A stretch of DNA of 64,000 bases from Massilia terrae. Its GTDB lineage: Bacteria; Pseudomonadota; Gammaproteobacteria; Burkholderiales; Burkholderiaceae_D. The DNA is taken from assembly GCF_024753145.1 (NCBI RefSeq), contig NZ_JANUGU010000005.1:1-64000 (forward strand), read 5' to 3'. Shown here one piece after another: positions 56,248-64,000 of this stretch (its first letter is position 1; every line of letters starts with the position of its first letter). A program made the translations under genes and the position numbers. The notes below the pieces were generated by a model. That model saw nothing but the letters and a program-made list of their open reading frames with translations, was not told the DNA's origin and made no database searches.

Positions 56248-57462
56248 TCAGGCCGCCTCTGCGCACAGGCCCGGCCCGAACAACAACTGCTGGCGCATCC
56301 GCGAAATGTCGGCGCGCTGCTGGATCAAATCGAAATACCACGGTCCGTCCTGCACGTCGCCGTACAGCACCGCACCGGCCAGCCGGTTGCCGCTGACGAC
56401 CAGGCGCTTGTAGACGCCGGCCCCGCGGTCGCGCAGCACCAGGTCCTCGCTGCCTTCGCCGCCGACAATGTCGCCGGCCGAGAACAGGTCGATGCCGGTG
56501 ACCTTCAGCCGCGTCGCCGTGGCCTGCTGCACGTAGCGCCGGTGCCCGGCGCCGGCCAGGTGGGCCGCGCACACGCGCGCCTGGTCCCAGATCGGCGCTA
56601 CCAGCCCGAAAGTGGCGCGGCGGTGCTGCACGCATTCGCCGACGGCGTAGACGCGCGGGTCGTAAGTCTGCAGCGTGTCGTCCACCACGATGGCGCGCTC
56701 GCAATGCAGGCCGGCGGACTGCGCCAGCGTGATGTTCGGGCGTACGCCGGCGGCCATCACCACCAGGTCGGCCGGGATCTCGCCGCCGTCGGCGAAGCGC
56801 ACCGCTTCCGCGCGCGCCTCGCCGAGGATCGCGTCGGTCTGCTTGCCGAGCAGGATGCGCATGCCCTTCGCCTCCAGCGATTCCCTGAGCAGGGCGCCGG
56901 CCTGGCGGTCGAGCTGCTGGTTCATCAGGCTGTCGGTCACGTGCACCACCGTCACCTCCATGCCGCGCCGCTGCAGGCCGTTGGCGGCTTCCAGCCCGAG
57001 CAGGCCGCCGCCGATCACCACCGCGCGGCCGCCGCGGCGCGCCGCCGCCAGCATCAGGTCGACGTCGTCGAGGTCGCGAAAGCCGATCACGCCCGGCAGC
57101 TGGTGGCCCGGCACCGGCAGGATGAAAGGCCGCGAGCCGGTCGCCAGCAGCAGGCGGTCATAGCGCACCTGCTCTCCGGACGCGGCATGCACGGTGCGGC
57201 GCGAGCGGTCGATGCGGGTCACCGGGTCGCCCGCGTGCAGCGTGATGCCCTGCTCGCGATACCATTCACGCGTGTGCAGCATGATGTCGCCCACCGTCTT
57301 TTCGCCCGCCAGTACGGGCGAAAGCAGGATGCGGTTGTAGTTCCCGCGCGGCTCGGCGCCGAACACGGTGATGTCGTAGGCGTCGGGCGCGAGCTTGAGC
57401 AGCTCCTCGACCGTGCGCATGCCGGCCATGCCGTTGCCGATCACGACCAGCGACGGTTTCAT
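56248..57462 (-). CDS. FAD-dependent NAD(P)H oxidoreductase, nitrate reductase electron-transfer subunit
   Basis: This 404-aa flavoprotein has two dinucleotide folds (SLVVIGNGMAGMRTVEELLK; AVVIGGGLLGLEAANGLQRR) and is homologous to the N-terminal part of NirB and to NasC/NasB-type reductases. It lacks the C-terminal [2Fe-2S] domain those proteins often carry; that domain is instead fused to NasA here. It overlaps nirD by 4 bases and precedes nasA by 13, so it probably passes NAD(P)H electrons to NasA. Confidence 0.9.
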   Translation of the reverse strand: MKPSLVVIGNGMAGMRTVEELLKLAPDAYDITVFGAEPRGNYNRILLSPVLAGEKTVGDIMLHTREWYREQGITLHAGDPVTRIDRSRRTVHAASGEQVRYDRLLLATGSRPFILPVPGHQLPGVIGFRDLDDVDLMLAAARRGGRAVVIGGGLLGLEAANGLQRRGMEVTVVHVTDSLMNQQLDRQAGALLRESLEAKGMRILLGKQTDAILGEARAEAVRFADGGEIPADLVVMAAGVRPNITLAQSAGLHCERAIVVDDTLQTYDPRVYAVGECVQHRRATFGLVAPIWDQARVCAAHLAGAGHRRYVQQATATRLKVTGIDLFSAGDIVGGEGSEDLVLRDRGAGVYKRLVVSGNRLAGAVLYGDVQDGPWYFDLIQQRADISRMRQQLLFGPGLCAEAA

Positions 57463-57806
57463 GCCGCCACCCACACCTTGCCCTCCGCGAGGCGGGCCGG
57501 ATAGCAGGGCACCGCGTGCTCGGGCGCTTCCAGGCATTCGCCGGTGCCGAGGTCGAAGTGCTGCTTGTAGATGGGCGAGGCCACCACCACACGCTCGCCG
57601 AGGCTGCCGACGATGCCGCGCGAGAGCACGGCGGCGCGCGAGTTCGGGTCCACGTTCCCGATCGCGAACACGCGCGGGTCGCGTGCGCCGACGCGGAACA
57701 CGGCCACCTGCTCGCCGTTCAGCAGCGCACACACGCCGGTATCGGGCACGATATCGTCCAGTTCGCAGACGGCGGTCCATTGGTTCAGTTGGATATCACG
57801 GTGCAT
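57459..57806 (-). CDS. nirD: Nitrite reductase small subunit NirD
   Basis: This 115-aa Rieske-fold protein lacks the Cys/His cluster ligands, as NirD proteins do (CELDDIVPDTGVCALLNGEQ; GERVVVASPIYKQHFDLGTG). It partners NirB in NADH-dependent nitrite reduction to ammonia. AAAGGAG precedes the ATG. It lies 16 bases after nirB. Confidence 0.95.
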   Translation of the reverse strand: MHRDIQLNQWTAVCELDDIVPDTGVCALLNGEQVAVFRVGARDPRVFAIGNVDPNSRAAVLSRGIVGSLGERVVVASPIYKQHFDLGTGECLEAPEHAVPCYPARLAEGKVWVAA

Positions 57807-57822
57807 GGCGGTTCTCCTTTGA

Positions 57823-60354
57823 TCAAGCCGAACGGACGGCGATGGGAATGGTGCGGCGGGTACGCTCGTCGGGCGAGGCCGGGCGGATCTGCCCGCGCTC
57901 CGGCATGAACACGACGTTGTCGTCGCCCGCGTCGCTGTTGACGAAATGGCGGAAGCGCTTGCGCGTCTCGGGGTCGCTGACCGCCTTCTTCCATTCGCAG
58001 GCATAGGCGTCCACCACGCGCTGCATGTCGGCTTCCAGTTCGGCGCCGATGGCCAGCTTGTCGTCGACGATCACCTGCTTCAGGTAGTCCAGGCCGCCCT
58101 CCAGGTTCTCGCGCCAGGTGCTGGTGCGCTGCAGGCGGTCGGCGGTGCGCACGTAGAACATCAGGAAGCGGTCGGTCAGGCGGATCACTTCTTCTTCGCT
58201 CAGGTTCGCGGCCAGCAGCTCGGCGTGGCGCGGCTTCATGCCGCCGTTGCCGCAGACGTACAGGTTCCAGCCCTTGTCGGTGGCGATCAGGCCGACGTCC
58301 TTGCCCTGCGCCTCGGCGCACTCGCGGGTGCAGCCGGACACGCCGAACTTGACCTTGTGCGGCGTGCGCAGGCCCTTGTAGCGGTTCTCCAGCGCGATCG
58401 CGAAGCCGACGCTGTCGCCGACGCCGTAGCGGCACCAGGTCGAGCCGACGCAGGACTTCACCGTGCGCAGCGCCTTGCCGTAGGCGTGGCCGGATTCGAA
58501 GCCGGCCGCGATCAGCTCTTCCCAGATCTGCGGCAGCTGTTCCAGGCGCGCGCCGAACAGGTCGACCCGCTGGCCGCCCGTGATCTTGGTGTACAGGCCG
58601 TACTTCTTGGCGACCTGGCCGACCGCGATCAGGCCGTCGGCGGTGACTTCGCCACCCGGCATGCGCGGCACCACCGAGTAGGTGCCGTCCTTCTGGATAT
58701 TCCCCAGGAAGTAGTCGTTCGAGTCCTGCAGGCCGGCGTGTTCGGGCTTGAGCACGAAGTCGTTCCAGGTCGAGGCCAGGATGTTGCCGACGGTCGGCTT
58801 GCAGATGTCGCAGCCCAGGCCCGTGCCGTGCTTGTGCAGCAGTTCGGCGAAGGTCTGGATCGAACCGACGCGCACCAGGTGGTGCAGCTCCTGGCGCGAA
58901 TACGCGAAGTGCTCGCAGATGTGGTTGGACACGGCCACGCCCTGCTTCTTCAGCTCCGCGTTCAGCACCTGCGTCACCAGCGGCACGCAGCCGCCGCAGG
59001 TGGTGCCGGCGCCGGTGCACGACTTGAGCGCGCCGATGCTGGTCGCGCCGTCCGCCACCGCCGCGCACAGCGCGCCTTTCGAGACGTCGTTGCACGAGCA
59101 GACCTGGGCGCTGGCCGGCAGCGCTTCCACGCCGACGCCGGCGCGCGGCTTGCCGTCGGACTGCGGCAGGATCATGAACTCGGGCGATTCCGGCAGCTCG
59201 ATCTTGTTCAGCACAGTCTGCAGCAGGCTGCCGTAGTCGCCGGCGTCGCCAACCAGCACCGCGCCCAGCAGCTGCTTGCCGCAATCGGAGACCACGATCT
59301 TCTTGTACACCTGCTTGCGCTCGTCCAGGAACTGGTAGCTGCGCGCGCCGGGCGCCGCGCCATGGGCGTCGCCGATGCTGGCCACGTCCACGCCCAGCAG
59401 CTTCAGTTTGGTCGACATGTCCGCGCCCTGGAAGGCGCCGGCTTCGCCGCACAGGTGGCGCGCGGCGGTGCGCGCCATGTCGTAGCCCGGCGCCACCAGG
59501 CCGTACACCATGCCGTTCCAGGCCGCGCACTCGCCGATCGCGTAGATGTCCGGATCGGACGTGCGGCACTGGTCGTCGATGGCGACGCCGCCGCGCGCGC
59601 CCAGCGCCAGGCCGGCGGCGCGCGCCAGTTCGTCACGCGGGCGGATACCGGCGGAGAACACGATCATATCGGTGTCCAGGTGGCTGCCGTCGGCGAAGCG
59701 CATGCGGTGCGTGCCCTCCTCGCCGTCGACGATCTCCTGGGTGTTCTTGTGGGTGTGCACTGTCACGCCGAGTTCCTGGATGCGGCCGCGCAGCACGCGC
59801 GCACCCGGGTCATCCACTTGCACCGCCATCAGGCGTGGGGCGAATTCGACCACGTGGGTGGCCAGGCCCATGTCGCGCAGCGCCTTGGCGCATTCGAGGC
59901 CCAGCAGGCCGCCGCCGATCACCACGCCGCTGCGGCCACGCTTGCCGCACTCCTGCATCGCTTCCAGGTCTTCGATGGTGCGGTACACGAAGCAGTCCTT
60001 GCGCTCGCGGCCGGGGATCGGCGGCACGAAGGGGACCGAACCGGTGGCCAGCACCAGCTTGTCGTAGCCGACCACTTCGCCGCTGTCCAGCGTGACGGTG
60101 TGCGCGGCCGGGTCGATCGCGGCGGCGCGCGCGTTCAGCTTCAGTTCAAGGTTATCGCGCTCGAAGAAGCCTGCGGGCACCAGCGACAGCTCATCCGCCG
60201 ATTTCCCGGCGAAGAATTCGGACAGGTGCACGCGATCGTAGGCCGGGCGCGGCTCCTCGCACAGCACGGTGATGCGGGCCGACGGCGCGGATGCCGCCAG
60301 CGTCTCGATGAATTTGTGGCCAACCATGCCGTGGCCGATGACGACGATGTTCAT
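57823..60354 (-). CDS. nirB: Assimilatory nitrite reductase large subunit NirB
   Basis: This 843-aa enzyme reduces nitrite to ammonium with NAD(P)H. The order is FAD fold (IVVIGHGMVGHKFIETLAAS), NAD fold (GVVIGGGLLGLECAKALRDM), a BFD [2Fe-2S] domain near 410-470 (CSCNDVS..CGGC), then the sulfite/nitrite reductase ferredoxin half-domain. The siroheme-4Fe4S domain has CVGSTWCRYG and VSGCTRECAEAQGKDVG. The start at 60354 follows GAGGAG. It is the second gene of the nitrate operon. Confidence 0.97.
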   Translation of the reverse strand: MNIVVIGHGMVGHKFIETLAASAPSARITVLCEEPRPAYDRVHLSEFFAGKSADELSLVPAGFFERDNLELKLNARAAAIDPAAHTVTLDSGEVVGYDKLVLATGSVPFVPPIPGRERKDCFVYRTIEDLEAMQECGKRGRSGVVIGGGLLGLECAKALRDMGLATHVVEFAPRLMAVQVDDPGARVLRGRIQELGVTVHTHKNTQEIVDGEEGTHRMRFADGSHLDTDMIVFSAGIRPRDELARAAGLALGARGGVAIDDQCRTSDPDIYAIGECAAWNGMVYGLVAPGYDMARTAARHLCGEAGAFQGADMSTKLKLLGVDVASIGDAHGAAPGARSYQFLDERKQVYKKIVVSDCGKQLLGAVLVGDAGDYGSLLQTVLNKIELPESPEFMILPQSDGKPRAGVGVEALPASAQVCSCNDVSKGALCAAVADGATSIGALKSCTGAGTTCGGCVPLVTQVLNAELKKQGVAVSNHICEHFAYSRQELHHLVRVGSIQTFAELLHKHGTGLGCDICKPTVGNILASTWNDFVLKPEHAGLQDSNDYFLGNIQKDGTYSVVPRMPGGEVTADGLIAVGQVAKKYGLYTKITGGQRVDLFGARLEQLPQIWEELIAAGFESGHAYGKALRTVKSCVGSTWCRYGVGDSVGFAIALENRYKGLRTPHKVKFGVSGCTRECAEAQGKDVGLIATDKGWNLYVCGNGGMKPRHAELLAANLSEEEVIRLTDRFLMFYVRTADRLQRTSTWRENLEGGLDYLKQVIVDDKLAIGAELEADMQRVVDAYACEWKKAVSDPETRKRFRHFVNSDAGDDNVVFMPERGQIRPASPDERTRRTIPIAVRSA

Positions 60355-60364
60355 GCTTAACTCC

Positions 60365-61663
60365 TCAAACACTTGCACTTGCTGCAGCCGAATCGGTGGC
60401 GTTGACCGTGAAGCGGGCCGCCAGCGCGCACAGGCTCGCGGCCGCCACCAGCACGCTCAGGATCACCAGCGTGCGGTGCGCATCGCCGGTGCCCTTCATC
60501 AGGAAGCCGGCCAGCACGCCGCCCAGGTTGCCGCCGGCGCCGACGATGCCGGCCACGCCGCCCAGGGCCTTCGGCTCGACGAAGGGCACCAGTGCGTAAG
60601 TCGCGCCGCAGGCCATGTGGGTGAACAGGCCGAAGCACAGCATCGCGAAGATCGCGGTCGGCACCGCGCCGGCATTGGCGAACCACAGCAGGCCCAGGCC
60701 CTCGCCCAGCATCAGCGCGAACAGCAGGACCACGCGGCTGTTCAGGTCACCGCGCGCGGCGGCCTTGTCCGACAGCCAGCCGCCCAGGGCGCGGGCGAAC
60801 AGCGCCAGCAGGCCGAAGGCGCCGACGGCCATGCCGGCCTTGCCCAGAGAAAGTCCGTAGTGGTCGACGTAGTAGGAAGCCGCCATATTGTGGATGAACA
60901 GTTCGATGCCGAAGCAGGCGCCGTAGGTAACGAACAGGAGCCAGGCGCGGTGGCTGCCGCAGGCCGCCTTGAAGCTCGCCCAGCCGCCCTTGCCGGATCC
61001 GGCGACGGTTTTGCCGGCGGCGCGCAGCTCGGCGTAATTCCCCTCGGGGCAGTCCTGCGCCAGGAACCAGTAGGCCGCGCCTGCCACCAGCATCAGCGCG
61101 CCCGGCACCATCAGCGCGAGGCGCCAGCCGAAGCTCTCGCTCACGCCCAGCATCACCAGCGCGCCAAGCAGCAGCGGCATCACGGCCTGCGCGGTGCCGC
61201 CGCCGGCGTTGCCCCAGCCGGCGCTGGCGGCGTTGGCGGTGCCGACGATCTTCGGCGCGAACATCACCGAGGTGTGGTACTGGGTGATCACGAAGCTGGC
61301 GCCGATCGCGCCGATCCCGAGGCGGAACATCAGGAAGCTCTCGTAGCTCTGCGACAGGCCGACGCCGAACACGGGGATCGCGCCCAGCAGCAGCAGTGCG
61401 GTATAGGTCTTGCGCGGGCCGAAGCGGTCGCACAGCGGGCCGACCACCAGCCGCACCAGGATGGTGATCGCGACCGCCGCGATATTGATGTTGGCGATCT
61501 GCTCCGGCGACAGGTGCAGGTCGCCTTTAATCACCGGCATCAGCGGTGCGCAGGCAAACCAGGCGAAAAAGCAGACGAAGAAAGCAAACCACGAAAGATG
61601 GAAGGCGCGCATCTGCGGTGTGCGGAACGAGAACAGGTCAATGCTTTGTGCCTTGTTGGTCAT
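60365..61663 (-). CDS. Nitrate/nitrite MFS transporter (NNP family)
   Basis: This 432-aa protein has twelve predicted helices and the two nitrate signatures of NarK/NrtP/NasA-type porters (GWGNAGGGTAQAVMP in TM5; GIVGAGGNLGGV in TM11). It brings nitrate, and perhaps nitrite, into the cytosol. It is the first structural gene of the operon; its ATG lies just past the leader terminator, with GAAGGG upstream. Confidence 0.95.
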   Translation of the reverse strand: MTNKAQSIDLFSFRTPQMRAFHLSWFAFFVCFFAWFACAPLMPVIKGDLHLSPEQIANINIAAVAITILVRLVVGPLCDRFGPRKTYTALLLLGAIPVFGVGLSQSYESFLMFRLGIGAIGASFVITQYHTSVMFAPKIVGTANAASAGWGNAGGGTAQAVMPLLLGALVMLGVSESFGWRLALMVPGALMLVAGAAYWFLAQDCPEGNYAELRAAGKTVAGSGKGGWASFKAACGSHRAWLLFVTYGACFGIELFIHNMAASYYVDHYGLSLGKAGMAVGAFGLLALFARALGGWLSDKAAARGDLNSRVVLLFALMLGEGLGLLWFANAGAVPTAIFAMLCFGLFTHMACGATYALVPFVEPKALGGVAGIVGAGGNLGGVLAGFLMKGTGDAHRTLVILSVLVAAASLCALAARFTVNATDSAAASASV

Positions 61664-61676
61664 GAGTCATCCCTTC

Positions 61677-61735
61677 GAAAAAACAAAAAGGCGCCCGCGC
61701 GCCCTGGCCATTCGAAGCCAGGCTGCGCGGACGCC
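61677..61735 (-). terminator. Leader terminator (attenuator) before the nitrate transporter gene
   Basis: On the minus strand the arms GGCGTCCGCGCAGCCTGGC and GCCAGGGCGCGCGGGCGCC form a ~19-bp stem with one U-G pair and one 2-base internal mismatch. It is followed by TTTTTGTTTTTTT. It ends 14 bases before the start codon, inside the transcribed leader, so it must be overcome for operon expression. Its 5' arm overlaps the third hexaloop hairpin. Confidence 0.93.
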
Positions 61736-61796
61736 GTTGTCCGGTGGCGGCCCGTCGTTGGGCCGCCGATGAGTTTTCAGGGATCGCCGTTGATCC
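61728..61796 (-). promoter_or_regulatory. ANTAR-type RNA element with three A1/G4 hexaloop hairpins
   Basis: Minus-strand hairpins in transcript order are 61796-61781 GGATC-AACGGC-GATCC, 61767-61746 GGCGGCCC-AACGAC-GGGCCGCC and 61743-61728 CGGAC-AACGGC-GTCCG. Each loop has six bases with A at 1 and G at 4, the ANTAR recognition pattern. The third hairpin shares bases 61728-61735 with the terminator stem, so the two are mutually exclusive. NasT, an ANTAR protein encoded upstream, is the expected ligand. Confidence 0.9.
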
Positions 61797-61814
61797 GATT
61801 ACACCCTAGTCATT

Positions 61815-61829
61815 GCAAGAGCCGTGCCA
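61815..61829 (-). promoter_or_regulatory. Sigma-54 promoter of the nitrate assimilation operon
   Basis: The minus strand reads TGGCACGGCTCTTGC, an exact TGGCAC-N5-TTGC match. Transcription would start near 61803, just before the first hexaloop hairpin. Degenerate NtrC-like half-sites (TGCACC, GCACC) lie 50-90 bases upstream, but no perfect NtrC palindrome does. Confidence 0.93.
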
Positions 61830-61931
61830 GCGGCTTGGAGGGTGGGCCGGGCCGGCGCCGGGCCTCCGGACGCCGCATTGCGGTGCAACATGCGCAAAAA
61901 TGATGCGGTGCGCCGCACCAGCGGCGGGAGC

Positions 61932-63107
61932 TCAGGCGCTTTTACGCGCCGCGAACGAGGCCGCGTAGGCCGCCGGGTCGCGCCCGTCCCACACGCTGCC
62001 GTCGATCAGGATGGAGCTGCGCGTGTCGCTCGACGGCAGCGGCGTGCCGCTGAGTTCCGCGGCCTCGCGGTAGAGGGCGATGCGGTTCACGCGCGCGGCC
62101 ACCGCGCGGTAATCCGGGTCGTACTGCAGCAGCCCCCAGCGCCGGTGCTGGGTCATGAACCACATCCCGTCCGACAGCCAGGGGAAGGTGGCGGCGCCGT
62201 CGCCGTAGAAGCGCAGGCGGTGACGGTCGTGCCAGCGGCGGCCCAGCCCATCCTCATAACTGCCGAGCATGCGCTCGCGTATCAGCTCGCGCGGCACGTT
62301 GACGAAGGCCGGGCTGGCGATCGCCTCGGCCGCGGCGTCGCGGTTGGCGGCCGAGGCGTCGATCCAGCGGCCCGCCTCCAGCACCGCGGCGACCAGCGCG
62401 CGGCAGGTGTTCGGATTCTTGCGCACGAAGGCGGCGGTGGCCGCCAGCGCCTTGCCGGGATGATCGGGCCACACCTGCTGGCTGGTCGCCACGGTCACGC
62501 CGACGCCCTCGCGCACCGCGCGCGCCCCCCACGGCTCGCCGGCGCAGAAGCCGTCCACATGGCCCGCCGCCAGGCTCGGCGCCATCTGGCTGGGCGGGAC
62601 GGTGGCGAGGTTGGCGTCGGCCAGCGGGTCGATGCCGGCGGCAGCCAGCCAGTAGTAGAGCCAGAGCGCGTGGTTCCCGGTCGGGAAGGTGTGCGCGAAA
62701 GTGAAGCGGCGCGGCTCGGCCGCCACCAGCGCCGCCAGCGAGGCGCCATCCACCGCGCCGCGCCCGGCCAGCTTGCGCGACAGGGTGATCGACTGTCCGT
62801 TCTGGTTCAGGTTCATCAGCACCGCCATGTCCATCCGCAAGCTGCCGATGCCCTGCTGCACCGCGTACACCATCGCGTACAGCAGCTGCGCGCAATCGAG
62901 CTCGCCGCGCGCCAGCCGGTCGCGCATGCCGGACCACGACTGCTCGCGGCTGAGCACAATGCGGATGCCGTACTTCTGGTCGAGCCCCAGCACCGAGGCC
63001 ATCACCAGCGAGGCGCAATCGGTGAGCGGCATGAAGCCGAGCCGCAGTGTTTCGATTTCCGGTTTGTCCGATCCGGCGACATATCCGCCGCCTGCCATCC
63101 CTGTCAT
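61932..63107 (-). CDS. nasS: NasS nitrate sensor (NrtA/CmpA-like binding protein)
   Basis: This 391-aa protein of the nitrate/bicarbonate-binding NrtA family lacks a signal peptide, so it is cytosolic and fits NasS, the nitrate sensor that sequesters NasT. Motifs include LRLGFMPLTDCASLVMASVL, MNLNQNGQSITLSRKLAG, FPTGNHALWLYYWLAAAGID and GFCAGEPWGARAVREGVG. It lies 26 bases downstream of nasT. An ABC transporter role is unlikely because no permease genes are present. Confidence 0.93.
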   Translation of the reverse strand: MTGMAGGGYVAGSDKPEIETLRLGFMPLTDCASLVMASVLGLDQKYGIRIVLSREQSWSGMRDRLARGELDCAQLLYAMVYAVQQGIGSLRMDMAVLMNLNQNGQSITLSRKLAGRGAVDGASLAALVAAEPRRFTFAHTFPTGNHALWLYYWLAAAGIDPLADANLATVPPSQMAPSLAAGHVDGFCAGEPWGARAVREGVGVTVATSQQVWPDHPGKALAATAAFVRKNPNTCRALVAAVLEAGRWIDASAANRDAAAEAIASPAFVNVPRELIRERMLGSYEDGLGRRWHDRHRLRFYGDGAATFPWLSDGMWFMTQHRRWGLLQYDPDYRAVAARVNRIALYREAAELSGTPLPSSDTRSSILIDGSVWDGRDPAAYAASFAARKSA

Positions 63108-63133
63108 TGCCGTTCCTTGTCCGGTGGCGGCGC

Positions 63134-63769
63134 TCAGCCCAGCAGGTCCTCGACGTCGAGGATGCGCTGGGCGATCTCCGCCAGTTTGAGTTTTTTGTTC
63201 ATCGCCATGCCGCGCAGCTTCTGGAATGCCTGCTCTTCGCTCAGCCGGTAGCGCTCCATCAGCAGGCCCTTGGCGCGCTCGACCACCTTGCGCTCGGCCA
63301 GCTTCTGGCGCGTCTCGGACAATTCGTCGAGCAGCTTGCGCTCGTGCCGGAAGCGCGCCAGCGCCACGTCCAGCACCGGCTTGACGCGTTCCGGCTGCAG
63401 CCCGGCCACGATGTAGGCCGAGACCCCGGCCTCCATCGCCGCCTCCACGCTCGACGGCGCCTGGTCGTCGGTGAACAGCACGATCGGGCGCGGCTCCTCG
63501 CGCGTGGCCAAAACGATATGTTCAAGGACGTCGCGCGCGTCCGATTCGCTGTCGACGATGATCAGGTCCGGCTGCAGCTGGGCGATACGCTCGGGCAGGA
63601 AGACGTCGGCCGGCAGCGAGGCCACAATGTCGTAGCCGGACTCCAGCAGCCCGATGCGCAACGTGGCGCCGCGCCGCGAGCGGGCCGCCTGCGCGTATTC
63701 GTCTCCCGCTCCGGGACCGGGATTGACAACGACGATGCGCAACTTGGGCGAGGCACGAGCAGGTTTCAT
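63134..63769 (-). CDS. nasT: NasT antitermination response regulator (ANTAR)
   Basis: This ~211-aa protein has an atypical receiver domain (PDLIIVDSESDARDVLEHIV) and a C-terminal ANTAR RNA-binding domain (AERKVVERAKGLLMERYRLS; FQKLRGMAMNKKLKLAEIAQ). When released from NasS by nitrate it would bind the hexaloop RNA of the nitrate operon leader and prevent termination. The start could also be an ATG at 63790 (7 extra residues); neither has a good ribosome site. Confidence 0.94.
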   Translation of the reverse strand: MKPARASPKLRIVVVNPGPGAGDEYAQAARSRRGATLRIGLLESGYDIVASLPADVFLPERIAQLQPDLIIVDSESDARDVLEHIVLATREEPRPIVLFTDDQAPSSVEAAMEAGVSAYIVAGLQPERVKPVLDVALARFRHERKLLDELSETRQKLAERKVVERAKGLLMERYRLSEEQAFQKLRGMAMNKKLKLAEIAQRILDVEDLLG

Positions 63770-63840
63770 GACGGTGTATGAAGCAAACATCGTACCAGCC
63801 CGCGCCGGGGATGGCGGCGCGCGCCGGAATTGGTTAAACT

Positions 63841-63857
63841 GTTCTAATAATTAGAAC
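63841..63857. promoter_or_regulatory. 17-bp perfect palindrome, possible operator
   Basis: GTTCTAATAATTAGAAC is an 8+1+8 perfect palindrome in the gap between nasT and the divergent partial gene, 19 bases before that gene's ATG. Such AT-rich palindromes are typical of MarR- or TetR-class operators. The binding protein is not identified. Confidence 0.55.
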
Positions 63858-63876
63858 GATTCGGAGCGAGCATCTC

Positions 63877-64000
63877 ATGCAGGATGTGCTGAACCTCGAA
63901 GTCGCAAGCTATGCGCTCGACGCCGTCACCGGCTGGCTGCACGATCATCCCGCCATCGTGGCCGGCGCAGCCGCCGTGGCCGCGCTGGCCCTGGTGGCGC
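63877..64000 (+). CDS. Partial CDS at the window edge, N-terminal membrane segment
   Basis: An ATG preceded by GGAG opens a frame that runs off the window. The 41 visible residues (MQDVLNLEVASYALDAVTGW, then a hydrophobic Ala/Val stretch after HDHPAIVA) suggest a membrane protein. I cannot name it. The palindrome just upstream may regulate it. Confidence 0.5.
   Translation, partial: MQDVLNLEVASYALDAVTGWLHDHPAIVAGAAAVAALALVA

Noticed and set aside
61664..61803. Nitrate operon leader considered as a metabolite riboswitch
   Set aside because: The hexaloop A1/G4 hairpins and the adjacent ANTAR gene explain it better; no known aptamer core is present.
61840..61925. NtrC sites upstream of the nitrate sigma-54 promoter
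   Set aside because: Only degenerate half-sites and an inverted-order palindrome (GGTGC..GCACC) are visible, so no site is claimed.

Overview
The window reads as a contiguous chromosomal piece of a high-GC betaproteobacterium. The gene set (large Oar-like TonB receptors, glnA-ntrBC with an intervening DUF4124 gene, PHA-storage genes, nasTS-linked nitrate assimilation, RsxB-nth) is most like Oxalobacteraceae of the Massilia/Duganella type. That genus-level call is inference from protein style, not from a search. I saw no rRNA, prophage, intact IS or CRISPR.

Layout. 1-9.8 kb: three leftward TonB-dependent receptors, the first two tandem paralogues. 10-13.6 kb: a flavoprotein, an RhtA-like exporter and a secreted acetamidase/formamidase homologue. 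13.7-20.2 kb: CorA, then the nitrogen-control block ntrC-ntrB-DUF4124-glnA, with a sigma-54 promoter and two NtrC palindromes upstream of glnA, and a divergent rhodanese gene. 20.4-28.8 kb: a CocE-type hydrolase, a flavin monooxygenase plus AraC regulator, udk, a decayed RES/Xre toxin-antitoxin locus, hisC, an FMN reductase and a TAXI protein. 28.8-37.1 kb: a 1205-aa bifunctional penicillin-binding protein, then a leftward envelope-flavoured operon (YncE-like propeller, polysaccharide deacetylase, sterol desaturase, EI24 protein, CinA-like protein). 37.2-40.5 kb: FKBP, a small lipoprotein, an acyl-CoA-binding protein, a PHA-system protein, and a HExxH gluzincin overlapping an emfourin-like inhibitor gene. 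40.7-46.6 kb: 7Fe ferredoxin, ferredoxin-NADP reductase, PHB depolymerase, an RcnB-like protein, rsxB, nth and a GNAT enzyme. 46.6-52.3 kb: a coiled-coil protein, an NTF2-like protein, proB, a small membrane protein, obgE-rpmA-rplU, ispB and tRNA-Pro(CGG). 52.3-63.8 kb: chrA, then the assimilatory nitrate/nitrite cluster nasA, FAD subunit, nirD, nirB, transporter, nasS and nasT. A partial gene runs off the right end.

How the parts connect. Two sections form one nitrogen regulon in principle. NtrB/NtrC and glutamine synthetase are encoded together, and the nitrate cluster has its own consensus sigma-54 promoter. Its leader RNA carries three hexaloop hairpins with A at loop position 1 and G at position 4, the ANTAR recognition pattern. 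The last hairpin overlaps a strong intrinsic terminator placed just before the transporter gene. Together with NasT (ANTAR) and NasS (nitrate sensor) encoded immediately upstream, this gives nitrogen-limitation control of initiation and nitrate control of antitermination.

Dispersed copies of a ~30-bp palindrome of the form CCGTCGTTCCCGC..GCGGGAACGACGG occupy many intergenic gaps. One further intergenic element has near-perfect ~27-bp terminal inverted repeats. Most genes show ordinary high-GC codon usage; the clearest signs of genetic decay are in the toxin-antitoxin relic at 25.3-25.7 kb.
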